Of a DNA stretch of 64,000 nucleotides, positions 10,426 through 22,035 are shown in pieces (position 1 is the first letter of the stretch; every line of letters begins with the position of its first letter). Under the pieces are notes generated by a model. The model searched no databases. It saw nothing but the letters and a program-made list of their open reading frames with translations, and had not been told where the DNA came from. Location of the stretch: NCBI GenBank assembly GCA_022836615.1, contig MU405231.1:248001-312000 (forward strand), in the 5' to 3' direction. A program made the position numbers and the translations under genes. This DNA is from Annulohypoxylon bovei var. microspora (Eukaryota; Ascomycota; Sordariomycetes; Xylariales; Hypoxylaceae).

Positions 10426-12747
10426 GCATAGTTATGCCTAAATCCCAGTATACCTCTCTTATGAGAATTGTCCTGGCTGGATTTCGCGGGACGAAGACGT
10501 AATGCTGTTGTATACCCTTATTGATCCACCGACTGTTACGCGCAGCAAGCAGCTATACACGACCAAGCTGCTTTTACTTTCATTTGTTTTTCCTTCTATT
10601 TTTTCCCTTTGTTCTTTTACTTTCCTTTGATACGACACTATTCTTCCGCGAGCTACGGAAGTATGAACGAACATGTCTACCAGCTACTATGGTGCTGGAT
10701 TGACTGCACGAGTCTGAATATTGCGGCCTTTGATTCCCATTGACCTATTCCTTACGGATGACGGGCTCCGTCATCCTTTTTTCATTTCATGCATGCACTT
10801 CTTTTGATTGTTGAATTTTAGAAGCATTCGACTGTCGAGTTTTGCAACCTATCCCTGGAAATGCCCAAGTTTCGCCTATAGCAACTTGGACAACGAGAAC
10901 CGATTGGAGAAATGATACTCCGAAGTTCATCGTACATCACAAATATCTACTTCAATATTACTCGAGAACCCAGCATGACCTTACACCAACCAAATCTTTG
11001 AAGGCTTGGGTTCATATAGGAGAAGCATCTATTCGATGCTGTCAAGGATAAATTTCTATACGAAATTCTTCTTCGTTCGATATCTGCATGTTGTTTGTCG
11101 TGTAAAGGGCGGCAGGGCGGGCACGGACAACGCATGCAGATAAGCCAAGGCAAGTTACCAACACTTCCCATCAACTATTTACAGGCAATTAGCTAATCAT
11201 TTTTAACAGGTTGTTTTATTTGCGTCAGAGGATCTTACTATGACCAATAACCAACAACAAAAATCGATTATCCAGATCTCTTCAAGTGCAGAAAACGACA
11301 ATATCCCGAGGATTGTTAAGGATTTCCCGAGAAATCACAATTCAGGATGCTGAGCTAGGGGGTTATGTGGATTTTTGATGCAGCCGGTAGATAGGATACC
11401 ATCAGCAGGGGTCTTGGTGGAATACTAGCGTTATATAACGATGCCATTAGGTTAAACAGCTGAATCGACTCGTGGCTTAAGTCAAAGGATGCTGAAATGA
11501 CAACAACTCGACATCGAAAACCACTCTTGCCTGAAACTGGTCTGATCGCCGACAATAGACTGGTTGTTGATTTCACCCTAGTCGCCGACCCTTGGAAAGA
11601 TGCCGGTATCAAGCTGCCCAAGATCCAACGATACTCGGTGTGGGAGATTCACGATCAAGTTGTCTCAGAATCGCTTTGTCTTTCCAACCTTACACGATGA
11701 TCACAACGACCAAAGAGATCACCGTTCAGCTATGACAACTGCAATTCAACTGGATCTCTCAATACCCGATCCTTAACGCTGGTTGTCGTGTTCGAGGTAC
11801 CCTGCTGTTAGCAACACGGTTGTAATCCGTTCATCTACCGGTCGACAATAACTCACCTGTTTACCATCTCGACGTGGATACGTTTTCTGGACGCCTTAGC
11901 AAACGGAACTCGAGATGCAATTAACAGCCTATATGGAATAATACCGGGGGAGACACATGGGACACAAAACATATCTACTAGTCTATATGACAGCGCACGA
12001 CTCGTAGGATAAGTTGTGATGCTCTTGTTAAGACATAATTAGGTAGATTTTCTACTGCCTTTTGCTAGCATAGATAAACCAATTGACGGTCATTTCGTTA
12101 TTAAATGGGGTTCATATGGAAATACATGAACATGTGCATGTTAAGAATTTACGCAATGAAGTTGTCGAAGTCAGGAAGTGCCCAGTTGAGGGGTTGGTTG
12201 AGGTACCTAGGTACACGTGTGTCGTTGACCTTTGCGGCTGAGAGTGATCGACCCTAAAATCTGGCGAATCGGGCTTTATTAACGGTGTAGTAGCCAATCA
12301 CAACTGCTCAATGAATAAAGTTTTAGGGACTTTCAGGTACCTAGAAAGGCAATGGCATGGGGCGCGTCCGCCGCGTTTTGAAGCTACCAGGCAATGACGT
12401 TCCCCACCATTGAATTGAACCTTAGAACGTTGAAAGCTTCGAGCTTGTGAATATTGAAATGTCACCTTAACATCTTCAAGTTTACAACTTCATTCTAGAA
12501 TTGATATCGAAAGCCAACATCAATCCCGAAACACTTGCGCAAACATACATCTTACGGAGTTTTAGGAGTAAAGGGGAGGACGAGCACAATAATATTCTAC
12601 CCTTTCATTCTTCAGCTTCGTTTGGTTTCTTGATTGGTACCGAACTTCTTACTTCTTTTCTCACTTGATTTCGTCGCATTAACCTACAATTCCTCCATTC
12701 TCTACAACCCGTCAGTAGTTAGTGTTTCGACTATTATCAGCTTCATT
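10426..12747. other. intergenic region
   Basis: Starts with the 3' UTR of the 8209 gene. No confident gene; one ATG frame at 11497-11700 (67 aa) has protein-like composition (see findings). ACCTAGGT occurs at 12205-12212. The last 250 bases are the promoter and leader of MED1. Confidence 0.5.
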
Positions 12748-14819
12748 ATGTCGACCCCAATGCGTCACGGCCCTTCCCAACAGGGCCGCACACCCTCCCA
12801 ACACCCAGTTGCAGCTCCCACACCTCAAGCGTCGACTCCGTTCTCGAATCCACAAACCGCAGCCGCATTCTCGCCCCATGGTCCAAGATCCTCGCCGCAG
12901 CAGTTTAAGAAATCGCCCGCGACCGGCACGATGATCGGAACTAGCGCTAGTGCTACAGCCAACTTTGACAGCCCCTCTGTTGCCGCTGCTTATAACACTT
13001 TGGGCATGTCGATTAATGACCTCAACCTGGATGGTATAAGTGTTGGAGGTCTTGTTGCAGCAGCGGGACGAACTGATGAGGAAGATCGCAAGAAGAGGAT
13101 GGAAGCCGTTATAGCCGCCCTTTGGGTAAGTGTTAGCTGATTCTCTCGAGAATACAACTAACAACCTAACCCTGCCTACAGGCTCAGAACAGTAGTCGCG
13201 TTAGTAACCAAGGACTCGAGAGATTGGCTATACACCTTAATCTAGAGTGTCTCTGGGAAGACATTAAGGGCGCCGGCGAGAACGCCAAGACTCTGATCAT
13301 AGCAGGACAGACTATGGCTGTTGAAGTCAGCATCACCAATCATGTCGTACACCAGGCCTCACTAGTATACACCGAATCCATGCCGATCCTCGAAAAGCAT
13401 GCCGACAAAGCCTCTGCTATCTTACTGAAGGACCTTTCTCTAGCTCCTGGTCAGAGTCCTCTAACCAAGAGATTGACGCAGTTCCGTGCGAATCTCGAAC
13501 GTCTTGCCACACTTGACAAGCTTAGCGTCTCTCCCGGGTTTAACTGTCACGAGGCGATCGCAGGTATATGGGAAAGTTTGGAGAGACTACACAGATGGGA
13601 TGTGGAGAAGCTGAGGAATGAGGACCGCGCCCTCGTCACCCTATCGGATGACAGACTTAGAGTTTTTGCTCTTTGCCTTCGCAATGGATGCCCCCTTATG
13701 CATACTCGAGGTCGAATCGGTCTAAGCCTTGACTACTGGAAGGAGAGGAGAAAGCTCGCATCTACGACAGTGGATACTGAAGATACCAAAACATGGGGCA
13801 TTCTGATCGAGTGTGCATCCGCTAGTGGCATGGTCTATAGCCCTGTAAGAGTTTCAGAGAAGTGGATTGGACCCGACATCGAGAAGTCTCATATTACTGA
13901 TGAGGACATGATGGGTGCTTCTGTGCCCTTTCTAGATTGGCTAGAGCCGGCCAACACCCTTCTATCATCCTCAGAAGAGGCCAAGACAGAAGGTGGACTG
14001 GAGGGTGCTGTAGGACTGTCTGGCCCTAAAACCCCCGACGTCGTCTTCATGGCGACTTTCGACCCTCCAGTCATCGTTCCCCATGCTGTCGCGATGGAGA
14101 TATACAAGATCTCCGCAACAAATGCCCCTCTTACAAATATTACATTTGATGCACTGATGTTCCCTATTCCCGATGGAAGTTCTTATGATCCTAGCGAACC
14201 TCGCGAGTTCACGTTCATACAGACTGTCCCTACCTTCCCAGGCAACCTCCAAGGCAGGCCTCAGGCTGAGCCTATCTTGAAGGCTCACCGGAATACATTA
14301 TTCATATACAAGCCAGTCTATGGTCAGGTCATTAACCACGTACCATTTGCGCATCCGAAGGACCTAGTCACGATGCTACCGTTGTTACGCCAGTATGCGT
14401 TCCTGTCCTTGCTCCTCACCAACGCCTTCAAGGCCAAAGAAGGCAAGCCGACAGCCAAAGAAGCTGACGAGGACGATGCCCACCATCCACTTACGAAACA
14501 AACCGAGTTCGAGAACTTCATGGGTAAGGCGGATGATCAGGAATCGTCCAAGGGGGTATTGAAAGTTGACATTACCCTGACGGCACACCCGGTCCCACGT
14601 CTATCTTTAGTGTTCCCATTCAGAAAAGCCACGGCAAACCTCTTGATCGAGATCCAGATCGGCGGCAGAGTCGCAATCGTTGCTGAGAATATCTTCTCAG
14701 ACAACGAGGTGGAGGGGGCAGGAGGCCGCAAGAGAACGGTCCAGGATTGGGCGAACGTGCTCGAGACCATGGAGGATATCGGCGCCTGGATCGAGATCAT
14801 CAAACTTACGCTGGAGTGA
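12748..14819 (+). CDS. MED1: Mediator complex subunit 1 (filamentous-fungal type)
   Basis: Two exons, 12748-13125 and 13182-14819 (intron 13126-13181, phase 0), giving 671 residues. The frame continues upstream without ATG, and the ATG at 12748 gives the family-typical start MSTPMRHGPSQQGRTPSQHP. Residues 1-85 are Pro/Gln/Ser-rich and probably disordered. From about residue 90 the Med1 domain follows (YNTLGMSINDLNLDGISVGGL, then SSRVSNQGLERLAIHLNLECLWED, KTLIIAGQTMAVEVSI), continuing through residue 660 with an all-beta C-terminal part. MED1 belongs to the middle module of Mediator and bridges DNA-bound activators and RNA polymerase II in the nucleus. The gene is convergent with the BOI-type gene at 16153-19227. 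Confidence 0.88.
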
Positions 14820-15590
14820 TTCGGAAATACCCTGGGACGAAAAGGGGGTTGATGAATATACGTTAAGAGTGCTGGGATAGGGAATCCGTCGATTAAGATG
14901 CGATGCGTTGACAATAACAGGCGTGGGGAGAAAAAAGGAAGTTATGCTTTATGAATGGACGGTTTGTACGGCTATGATACCCCGGAGGCCCTTTGCCTTT
15001 GTTGCGTGTTGGACTAGGTTCGCGAATGCTTTTCTTTCGCGGCTGCATACTCAGATAGGATCTGATCTTGTGACGGAACTCGACGAGACGTCTTGACTCT
15101 CTGGACTGAATAAAAATATTAAGAAATTATGTATCATTTTGTTAGTGATGATCGCCGTGTTTGTGAACGAAGTTTGTAACTATAGGTTTTTCTCCTGCTC
15201 TAACTATCCTTTTTACCACCTATACCAATTCGGTCCTAAATTAGAGCGTTGCCTCCCCCCTACCAGAAGAGCAAACGAAAATTATAGTCTAGCAGGTAGT
15301 TAGCTAACATTTAGGTATGTTTGCTAGAAGCTTTGTGACACGCACCAAGGACTAGATACGTCCTTAATACTTTGACAGGAAACTCTCAGTCTTGTTGCAT
15401 CTTGCTCATGCCCCAACATATGTATATCAGAATTATGAAGGACCTTGCCTAGGTACCTCTCGCATACTTCTACAATCCACGGTAAATGGTGACAAAACTA
15501 GCAAGAATATGTGTACACCTACACGACCATATCATCTAAGTCAACCAGGATAATCTCTGTTTCATAGTACACTGTATTAAAGCTTATCTA

Positions 15591-15621
15591 CTGCTTCTGC
15601 TTCTGCTTCTGCTCCTGCTTC
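15591..15621. repeat. (CTGCTT)n microsatellite
   Basis: About five tandem 6-mers CTGCTT with one CTCCTG variant, in the MED1/BOI convergent intergenic region. Confidence 0.85.
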
Positions 15622-15647
15622 GGTAATGATATATCGTCCATCTATGT

Positions 15648-15680
15648 CTCCCGTCCCGTCCCATCCCGTCCCATCCCTTC
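15648..15680. repeat. (CCCRT)n pentanucleotide repeat
   Basis: Six or so tandem 5-mers alternating CCCGT and CCCAT; strand-asymmetric pyrimidine tract. Confidence 0.8.
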
Positions 15681-16152
15681 CCCCACTTCCTCTCCCTCTC
15701 CATGGGAATCAACCAGGAACGAACGAACAACAGCAACAGCAGAGAGCGCACTAGTACTAGCATCCCGCACCTTCCGCTTACGCACTTGTGATATTATTTG
15801 CCTAGTGCCTTCCTCGCTCTATTTCCTCCTCTTTCCTATGCCCCCGTGGTTGGGGGTGTGTTCGGGAGTTTGGTCGTTGCATCCGTTCCTCGCTTCGTTC
15901 GTACAGGTATCGATGTGGATATTTGGGGAATAATTAAGAAAAAAAAAAAAAAACCGACGGCGCGCTGGAGGGGACGAAAATTTGTGTCGTGGTCGTAGGC
16001 TTCGGCTCGGCTAGCTCTCGCCAAAAAGCCTGTGGTGAGTTGTTGCTGCTGACTTTGTCCAAAAATGCAGCGGTGTTTTGCTTCAGTCGACGACGGATCA
16101 ATTATGAAGCGGTCTAAGACTGCGGCGATTCTGGGAGCTAATAACTGCACGA

Positions 16153-19100
16153 TTAGGCACTTTGAGGCGAGGCTAGGAAAGGGAGGCTGTCGGTCTTTTC
16201 GTTCTCAGACGTCGACGTCTTGGTTGCTGCGCTCTCGACCTTTGAAAGGCCTAGCTTCTCGAGACCAGAAATTGCACTATCAACCTCGCCGAACGAGATG
16301 CCGAGGCCGTTCTTCTTGTCGTCGTCTTTCGCACCTTCCTCCACCTTCTCGTCCAAATTCATCAGCGCAGGTGGTCGGTGTCGCATAGCACGTGCCTTAG
16401 TAAGCGAAATAGTCTTTTGCTGGTAAGTTGTTGTCATCGGCTGAGAATCATCACGATCAATGGTCGCCTTCATCAACGCTGCCATCCAAGTCCGGCCTTG
16501 CTGCAGATTCGGAACTGCAAAGTAATGAATGGTCGGCTTGGTAAAGTTGACGGCCTTAGAAAGCCCCGCTCGAGGGGGCATAAGCTTGAATATGAACATC
16601 GTATCCAGACCTTTCTCAGCAGGTGAAATAGTAACATTGTCTGCAAGAGTGGGAAGGCTACTGTCGGCTGGCATGATCGGCGTGTTGCTAGCACCCGTCA
16701 AAGTGGCGTGGAGTCCAGTGAGCCGTTCGTTGTCAGCTGGGAGCACGCGGTGGAACGAAATATCGATAAGGCCCTTCTCCTCAGTATCATCTTCTGAGTA
16801 ATAATACGAGAGGCGGCGCCCTTTGAGGACGAAAAGCCGCGGCTTCCACGTTGTCATAAGATGCGAGCTCTTCTTTTTCATCCACCCACTATAGTCTGCA
16901 TCCTTGATTGTTTCACGCGGGCCGACCTTTTGTAGCCCACGCAAATAGGCGCTGGTTTCTTTCTTCGTCTTCTTCGCACTCTTGCGGCTACCGGAAGTAG
17001 TAGCGGAGTATGGGCTTTTTCCTGTGTCCGGAGAATCGATCTCAAAACTAGGACCGCCCGAAGGCGTACTCGACCCAGTTCTTGACGGTGACCTCATAGG
17101 TGAATCTTGGGCGGAGGAGTTGGTAGGCGACCCGAGTTTTGAGTTACCAATCATGGCATCTGAGATCGCCCTCAAACCGCCAAATTTACTTCCGGCAGTC
17201 GATATCCAATCGGCATGCACGGGCTGCCGGTTAGCTGGTGAGGTTGGAGAGTTGCCATCAAGTTTAGTGACAGTCGGACTGGGGCCATCCTTAGCAGGGG
17301 GAATAGGTCGTATGGACTCGGTAGTATTCGTAGAAGCTGTCCGACGATGATCGCCTGAAACGCCGTAATACATCTGCGCGGCGCTCGGGGGCGTCGAGTC
17401 TCTGGTGGAATCTATACTCCCGAACCTCGAGCGCCTGGCGATAGCTGTTGCGCTTCTTATCCGTTGCTGTTCCGTATAACTTGACTTGTGCGAATGCGAG
17501 GCGGTACTATCGCGCTTCTTAAGCACGTTTCGTTTCCGACCATCGATCTCGGTTCCGGAGAAATAACCACGATCGAGTTCCGGAGATTGATTTTGTGCAG
17601 TATCTGTATCGGATGTGTTTGTGATATCGTGGAATCCGGCTGACGACAGCGGACGTTGCGGAAAAGGAGTGGAGGCTGAACCCATAGTCCAGTTACGGTC
17701 GAAGGAGGGTTGTTTTTTGTGGGAATGGTCGGCGGCCAGTGGAAACGTTCCTGAGGGTGAAAGCTTTGGGGTCCCAGCGCCAACCGGCGGGGCAAGTCTA
17801 AAATCGGTTGACGAATGTCGGCGCGAATGATGAAGCTCTCGGACGGAAGCTGCTGATGGTCTCTTTTGGTGCGACGCTCTTGTTGACGGTCTGTCTTGTG
17901 ATCCCTTAGGCGAAACAGGAGCTACAGATTCCAATTTTTGTGACAGGCGTTTTCCATGAACCGAACCTGGTCGACTATCCGTTGGAACAAATCTTTGAGA
18001 GCTCGTCAAAGTATTCGTACGGCTCCGAACCCTCCCTCCTACCTTCACATCCTCCGATCCTGCCTCGCTCCCATACGTCTGCGTGGTTCGCCGCGCGGTA
18101 GTGGTGACACCATTCACTTCATCCTGCAAAGCCTTGATTTTCTGCCATGTTTTCAATCTCCGCCCTACGGAACCTAGGTCGAATGCCTTTAGGAAAAGCG
18201 ATGACTGGTCTAATCCGAGAAGCACTTCGCCAAATATATCCTGGTCGCGGAAAACTTCGCAATGTTTCCTCTCTACGCCAGCCGTGAACAGATATTCTGC
18301 TACGTCATCTGCTGTCCATGCTTCAACTTCTGGACGAGTATGCGATTCTTCCTCCTCCTCGTCAGTTTCCTCGCCCTGGATGTATGAGAGTCGATCTGGT
18401 AAGTGGGAACTGTATTCGCTTCCGGAATCTGTTGCATGGTGGAGAGTGCCATTCTGTGGAGTCGAGTGGAGGTCGGTGATATGCTCGTCGATGACGGTCA
18501 GAGTCTCGTGCAGGACGGGATTTTCTTGGCTCTGGTGGGAATTATGACGAGTTAGTTCGTTACCACCACCGTAAGCAAAACTCTTGCTCGCGAGAGGTGC
18601 TGTGGAGGTTGGAGTGGTCTTTCCCTCAAACTTCGCAGAATTCAACGGCAATGTTAGTGGGTTGGTCTCAGGCGGAGCGGACGAGGCGAGTTGTGGAGTC
18701 GAGATGCGGTCCTGGGTCGACGTGGTCGATGCCGGTTGACTGGCCACGGATGATATTCCATTGGTAGATGACAACGAACTGGTGATCGGTTTGGATGCGA
18801 TAGGTGAAGGTGCGACACCTTTGGGCGACGGTCGTGTATATACTACAAAGGATCGATCAGTCTCAATTTCTTCTCCCTCCCTAGGTTCTAATATTCTTCC
18901 GCCGGTAATATTACTTACCTTCGGGAAATAGGCCACTATTTCCATTTACCATATGACGACCCAAATACCATCCATCACCAAATTCATCATCACGTTCGAT
19001 TAATTCTACACGGTCGCCCTTTGCCAAACTTAATTCGTCGGAGCTTCGAGCTTGGAAGTCATCTGGAGATTTACTTGGTCAATAAAATTCTACATTGCGC

Positions 19101-19227
19101 AAACGATGCGACATGATGTACATATATCCTTTGTGGCCAGATTACGAACCCCGGGTGTAACGGAAGGTAAAAGAAGGCCAAACTTACGAATAACCACGAG
19201 TATATCGCCGGAGTCTGGCTTCGCCAT
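16153..19227 (-). CDS. BOI-type polarity protein: SH3, SAM and PH domains
   Basis: Three exons read on the minus strand: 19188-19227, 18919-19062, 16153-18842; 957 residues. Small exons 1 and 2 encode an SH3 domain (residues about 8-62: GDILVVIHDFQARSSDELSL, then VELIERDDEFGDGWYLGRH and GLFPEVY). A SAM domain sits at about 233-300 (VEAWTADDVAEYL, LFLKAFDLGSVGRRLK), and a PH domain at about 711-855 (YSGWMKKKSSHL-x(4)-WKPRLFVLKGRRLSYYYSEDD, ending NLQQGRTWMAALMKAT). Long Ser/Thr/Pro-rich linkers carry many possible phosphorylation sites. This domain order is that of yeast Boi1/Boi2, which bind Cdc42/Bem1 and phosphoinositides at sites of polarised growth and promote exocytosis and hyphal tip growth. 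The first in-frame ATG of the large exon (18945) lies in a different frame of exon 2 and is not the start. Confidence 0.9.
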
Positions 19228-22035
19228 AATGATTACGGCGAGATGTCGCGCGGTCAAAGAATTTAGGATCGTATCAGACCGAATTCACAGATGTTTTCAA
19301 CGTCGGCTGTGGAATCGCCGAGGACAAGAGAAGGAAAGGTGGCGATGCTTAGTCGCTGCTGGCTCCTAATTCGAACGGGTGGTGGAGTAGTCTATCGAGG
19401 ATCTGACTCGATCAATGCCTCAATGGTGACGAAATGCATCGATAAATGGCCATCGATATATAAAACTACTACGAAGTGATATATATGCAAAGGAAAGAGT
19501 CAAAGAATCGAGGATATGCCGTCGTATCGTAGGTGTTGTTTTGGTTGATGCACTACGTCGCCTCTCTCCCGTCGTTCTTCAGCTTTCGGGTTGGGAGCTG
19601 GAATTTTGGCTAGAAGGTGAAAACGGCCGTCCTATTGGATGTTCCCTCCTTTTTAGACCTTTACTGTGACTGTCCCGGTTGCACCAAATTCGAGAACACA
19701 AGAAAACCCAGGTTAGGGGAGCGGATGAGACAGGGCACAGGCCGACGTCGTTATACTAAAATTCATACAAGTGAAGAGATTAAAGAATGTGATTAATATG
19801 TGCCGCGAATAGAAAAACCCCCAGACGATTATCTGGGCAAAGGCAAAGGCAAAGGCAAACGATATCGTCGTCGACTCTTTTCAGGATTGGATCGAAAAAT
19901 ATGGATTTGGCCGAGGCGTCGTAGGCTGCGTATGTAGGATAGGGACCTCAAGATTGGGAATGCGATTGAATGCGGATGGATGGGATGAGGAAAGCCACCC
20001 GCTAGACTCGATGGGTGTGAAGAACGGATCACGGAGTGAGCTGAGAGGGGTCTTGACTGATCTTTACTGGTCATTTTTGACATTTACCACTAGGGTGCCA
20101 TGTTCATCCTTATCCGTCTAACCCAAATCAGAGAAGAATAGGGAGAGAGAGAAAAAAGTATTGTACAGGGAAGGAGGGATTTACCGTTATGCTTTGATTG
20201 GTTGTTCCATCGAAATATGTCACTACCCCTTCTCGAATACCTCTTTAACAGTATAAAAATACTAGCAAACCTAAGTGTCTAAAACAAATAAGATACTTAT
20301 AGTAGGTAAGCTACAGTGGCATGCATTAAGTTTAAACCCATTTTATGTACCTTAAAGTCACGCCAAGCCACTATGCCAAAACAGGAAATAAACGCGTTGT
20401 TTTATATGTAAAAGTTTTATTTTTATAATAACGTTTTTAAAGTTATTTATATTTATTTCCAAATGCGGCTTAATGACTTGCTTAGCACGACTTTCGGGTA
20501 CATAAAATGGGTTTAAACTTAGTGCATGCCACGTCAATTCTTAGCGCCAAGAATTTGAATAGTAGTTTCCTCGATTTGCTCGATCGGGCCAACTTTATAT
20601 TGGCGTTTGGCACTTGAATGTTTATTTCTTCAGTAATTACCTCACGTACCTTACTCGATTTGGCATTCGATTTCGTGATATGAGATGCTTTGATATACAC
20701 ATGTACATGTGTAAAGTAGATCCGATCGTGTGTCCATTGAACGCCAGGTACCAGGAACAATACACCTGGGGCCTGGGCATACATGTATGTATAGGAGCAA
20801 GTTGAAATGATTGGTCCTTGTTGTATATGTGTTGACTACCTACCTAGATACTCGGAAATCTGGGTTCATCGTCAATTAACATTTAGAGGCATGCAAGTTA
20901 ATGTCCTATTTTCAAGATTGCCGCGTTATACCTTAGCTCAAAGATGTTTACACCGTCAGAAGCAGGGACAGTAGAAGAACTTACGTGGACTAATAGTATT
21001 CAATAGATCTGCCGTAGAGTAGACCGACTTTATAAAGTCATACATAATGCAATTATACGTATACTACACTTTATTAGGTACATTGTTATTAGGAAAACTT
21101 TATAGAGATTGAATGTTAACGATTGAATGTGGCGTCTACATATACCTATTGTTGAGCAGTATTCGACTTTTTTGTTTTGTTTTGTATATTTACACTACAA
21201 TGAAACTTAGTTATTATATCTAGTTCTTACTTGGTAGAAAAATAACCTGGTCATTTGATTCTTTATTTAATTTAATTCAATATCCAACCTTTAAAAGCTG
21301 GGAGAAATATAGATACCTACCTATGTACCTACCTAGACATGAGGCTCAACCCAAGGTATGTACATAGGTACTTATGTGCATAGCTATGCATATAGGTAGC
21401 ATATCTCAATATAGAGGCGACGAAGGTATTACAAGTACGAGATTCCAACACGTAACATTGTATCGTTTTCTCTTTCCAATTGAACAAGAGCCAGAGATCT
21501 AGCGTCGATCCGTCTCGGGCTGGACCCGGCTGGCAACCCATGTAATTGCGCTAGCTTATCAGGCTGCCTGTAAGTGTTAGTGGCCGCCTACAACTGCCAC
21601 GAGGTGAACTTCCACGCCCATCCATAATCATCCACCGCCAACTTGGAGCTGAACTTAACTCTGACTCTCTTGCTGACTACATACTTTTCAAGCCTCGTCG
21701 CATTTCTGTGAATCCTATACGTTAAAACACGCATATTCTTTTTTTAAAAGAACTACCGTCACTGCATTATCGGTCTTCCCACAAGGTAGCCTATCGAAAG
21801 TTACTTATGGTGCGTTTGTTTCAAAGACCGAATAACCATGTTTCTTACCTTTGTCTTTTATCTATTATCTATCCCATAGTGCTAGAATACATGATTCATC
21901 CATCCGATGTGATTACTTTTTATTAACATGATAAACCTGATCATAGTCTTCCGCACTTCGACGGCCGCAATACAAAAGGGGGCACGAAGGCCGAGTCGTA
22001 ACGAAAATAATTCTAGAAATCACAACTAACGACTG
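19228..22035. other. divergent intergenic region carrying a MITE-like element
   Basis: Promoters of the BOI-type (-) and SP-RING (+) genes, separated by AT-rich DNA with a foldback element at 20316-20532. A (GGCAAA)n run lies near 19836-19857 and a cluster of TACCTACCTA motifs near 21313-21335. No gene supported. Confidence 0.55.
20316..20532. mobile_element. 217-bp foldback MITE-like element
   Basis: The left end (20316-20351) and the reverse complement of the right end (20497-20532) agree over about 35 bases with a single T/C difference, starting GTGGCATGCA and including AAGTTTAAACCCATTTTATG. Similarity continues more weakly inwards (AAAGTC, AAGC, GGAAATAAA on both arms), so nearly the whole element can fold into one hairpin. 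The centre is AT-rich and non-coding. No clear target-site duplication is visible at the flanks (ctaca / gtcaa), so superfamily assignment is open. Confidence 0.75.

Larger units (their letters stand above)
14820..16152. other. convergent intergenic region with microsatellites
   Basis: No gene seen between the two convergent 3' ends. Contains (CTGCTT)n at about 15591-15621, (CCCGT/CCCAT)n at about 15648-15680 and an A15 run at 15939-15953. Confidence 0.6.

Noticed and set aside
12712..13164. Minus-strand frame of 150 codons over the MED1 start
   Set aside because: Lies opposite conserved MED1 coding sequence and has no motif.
16220..18547. Plus-strand frames of 66-154 codons opposite the BOI-type gene
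   Set aside because: Shadows of a recognised SH3-SAM-PH gene on the minus strand.
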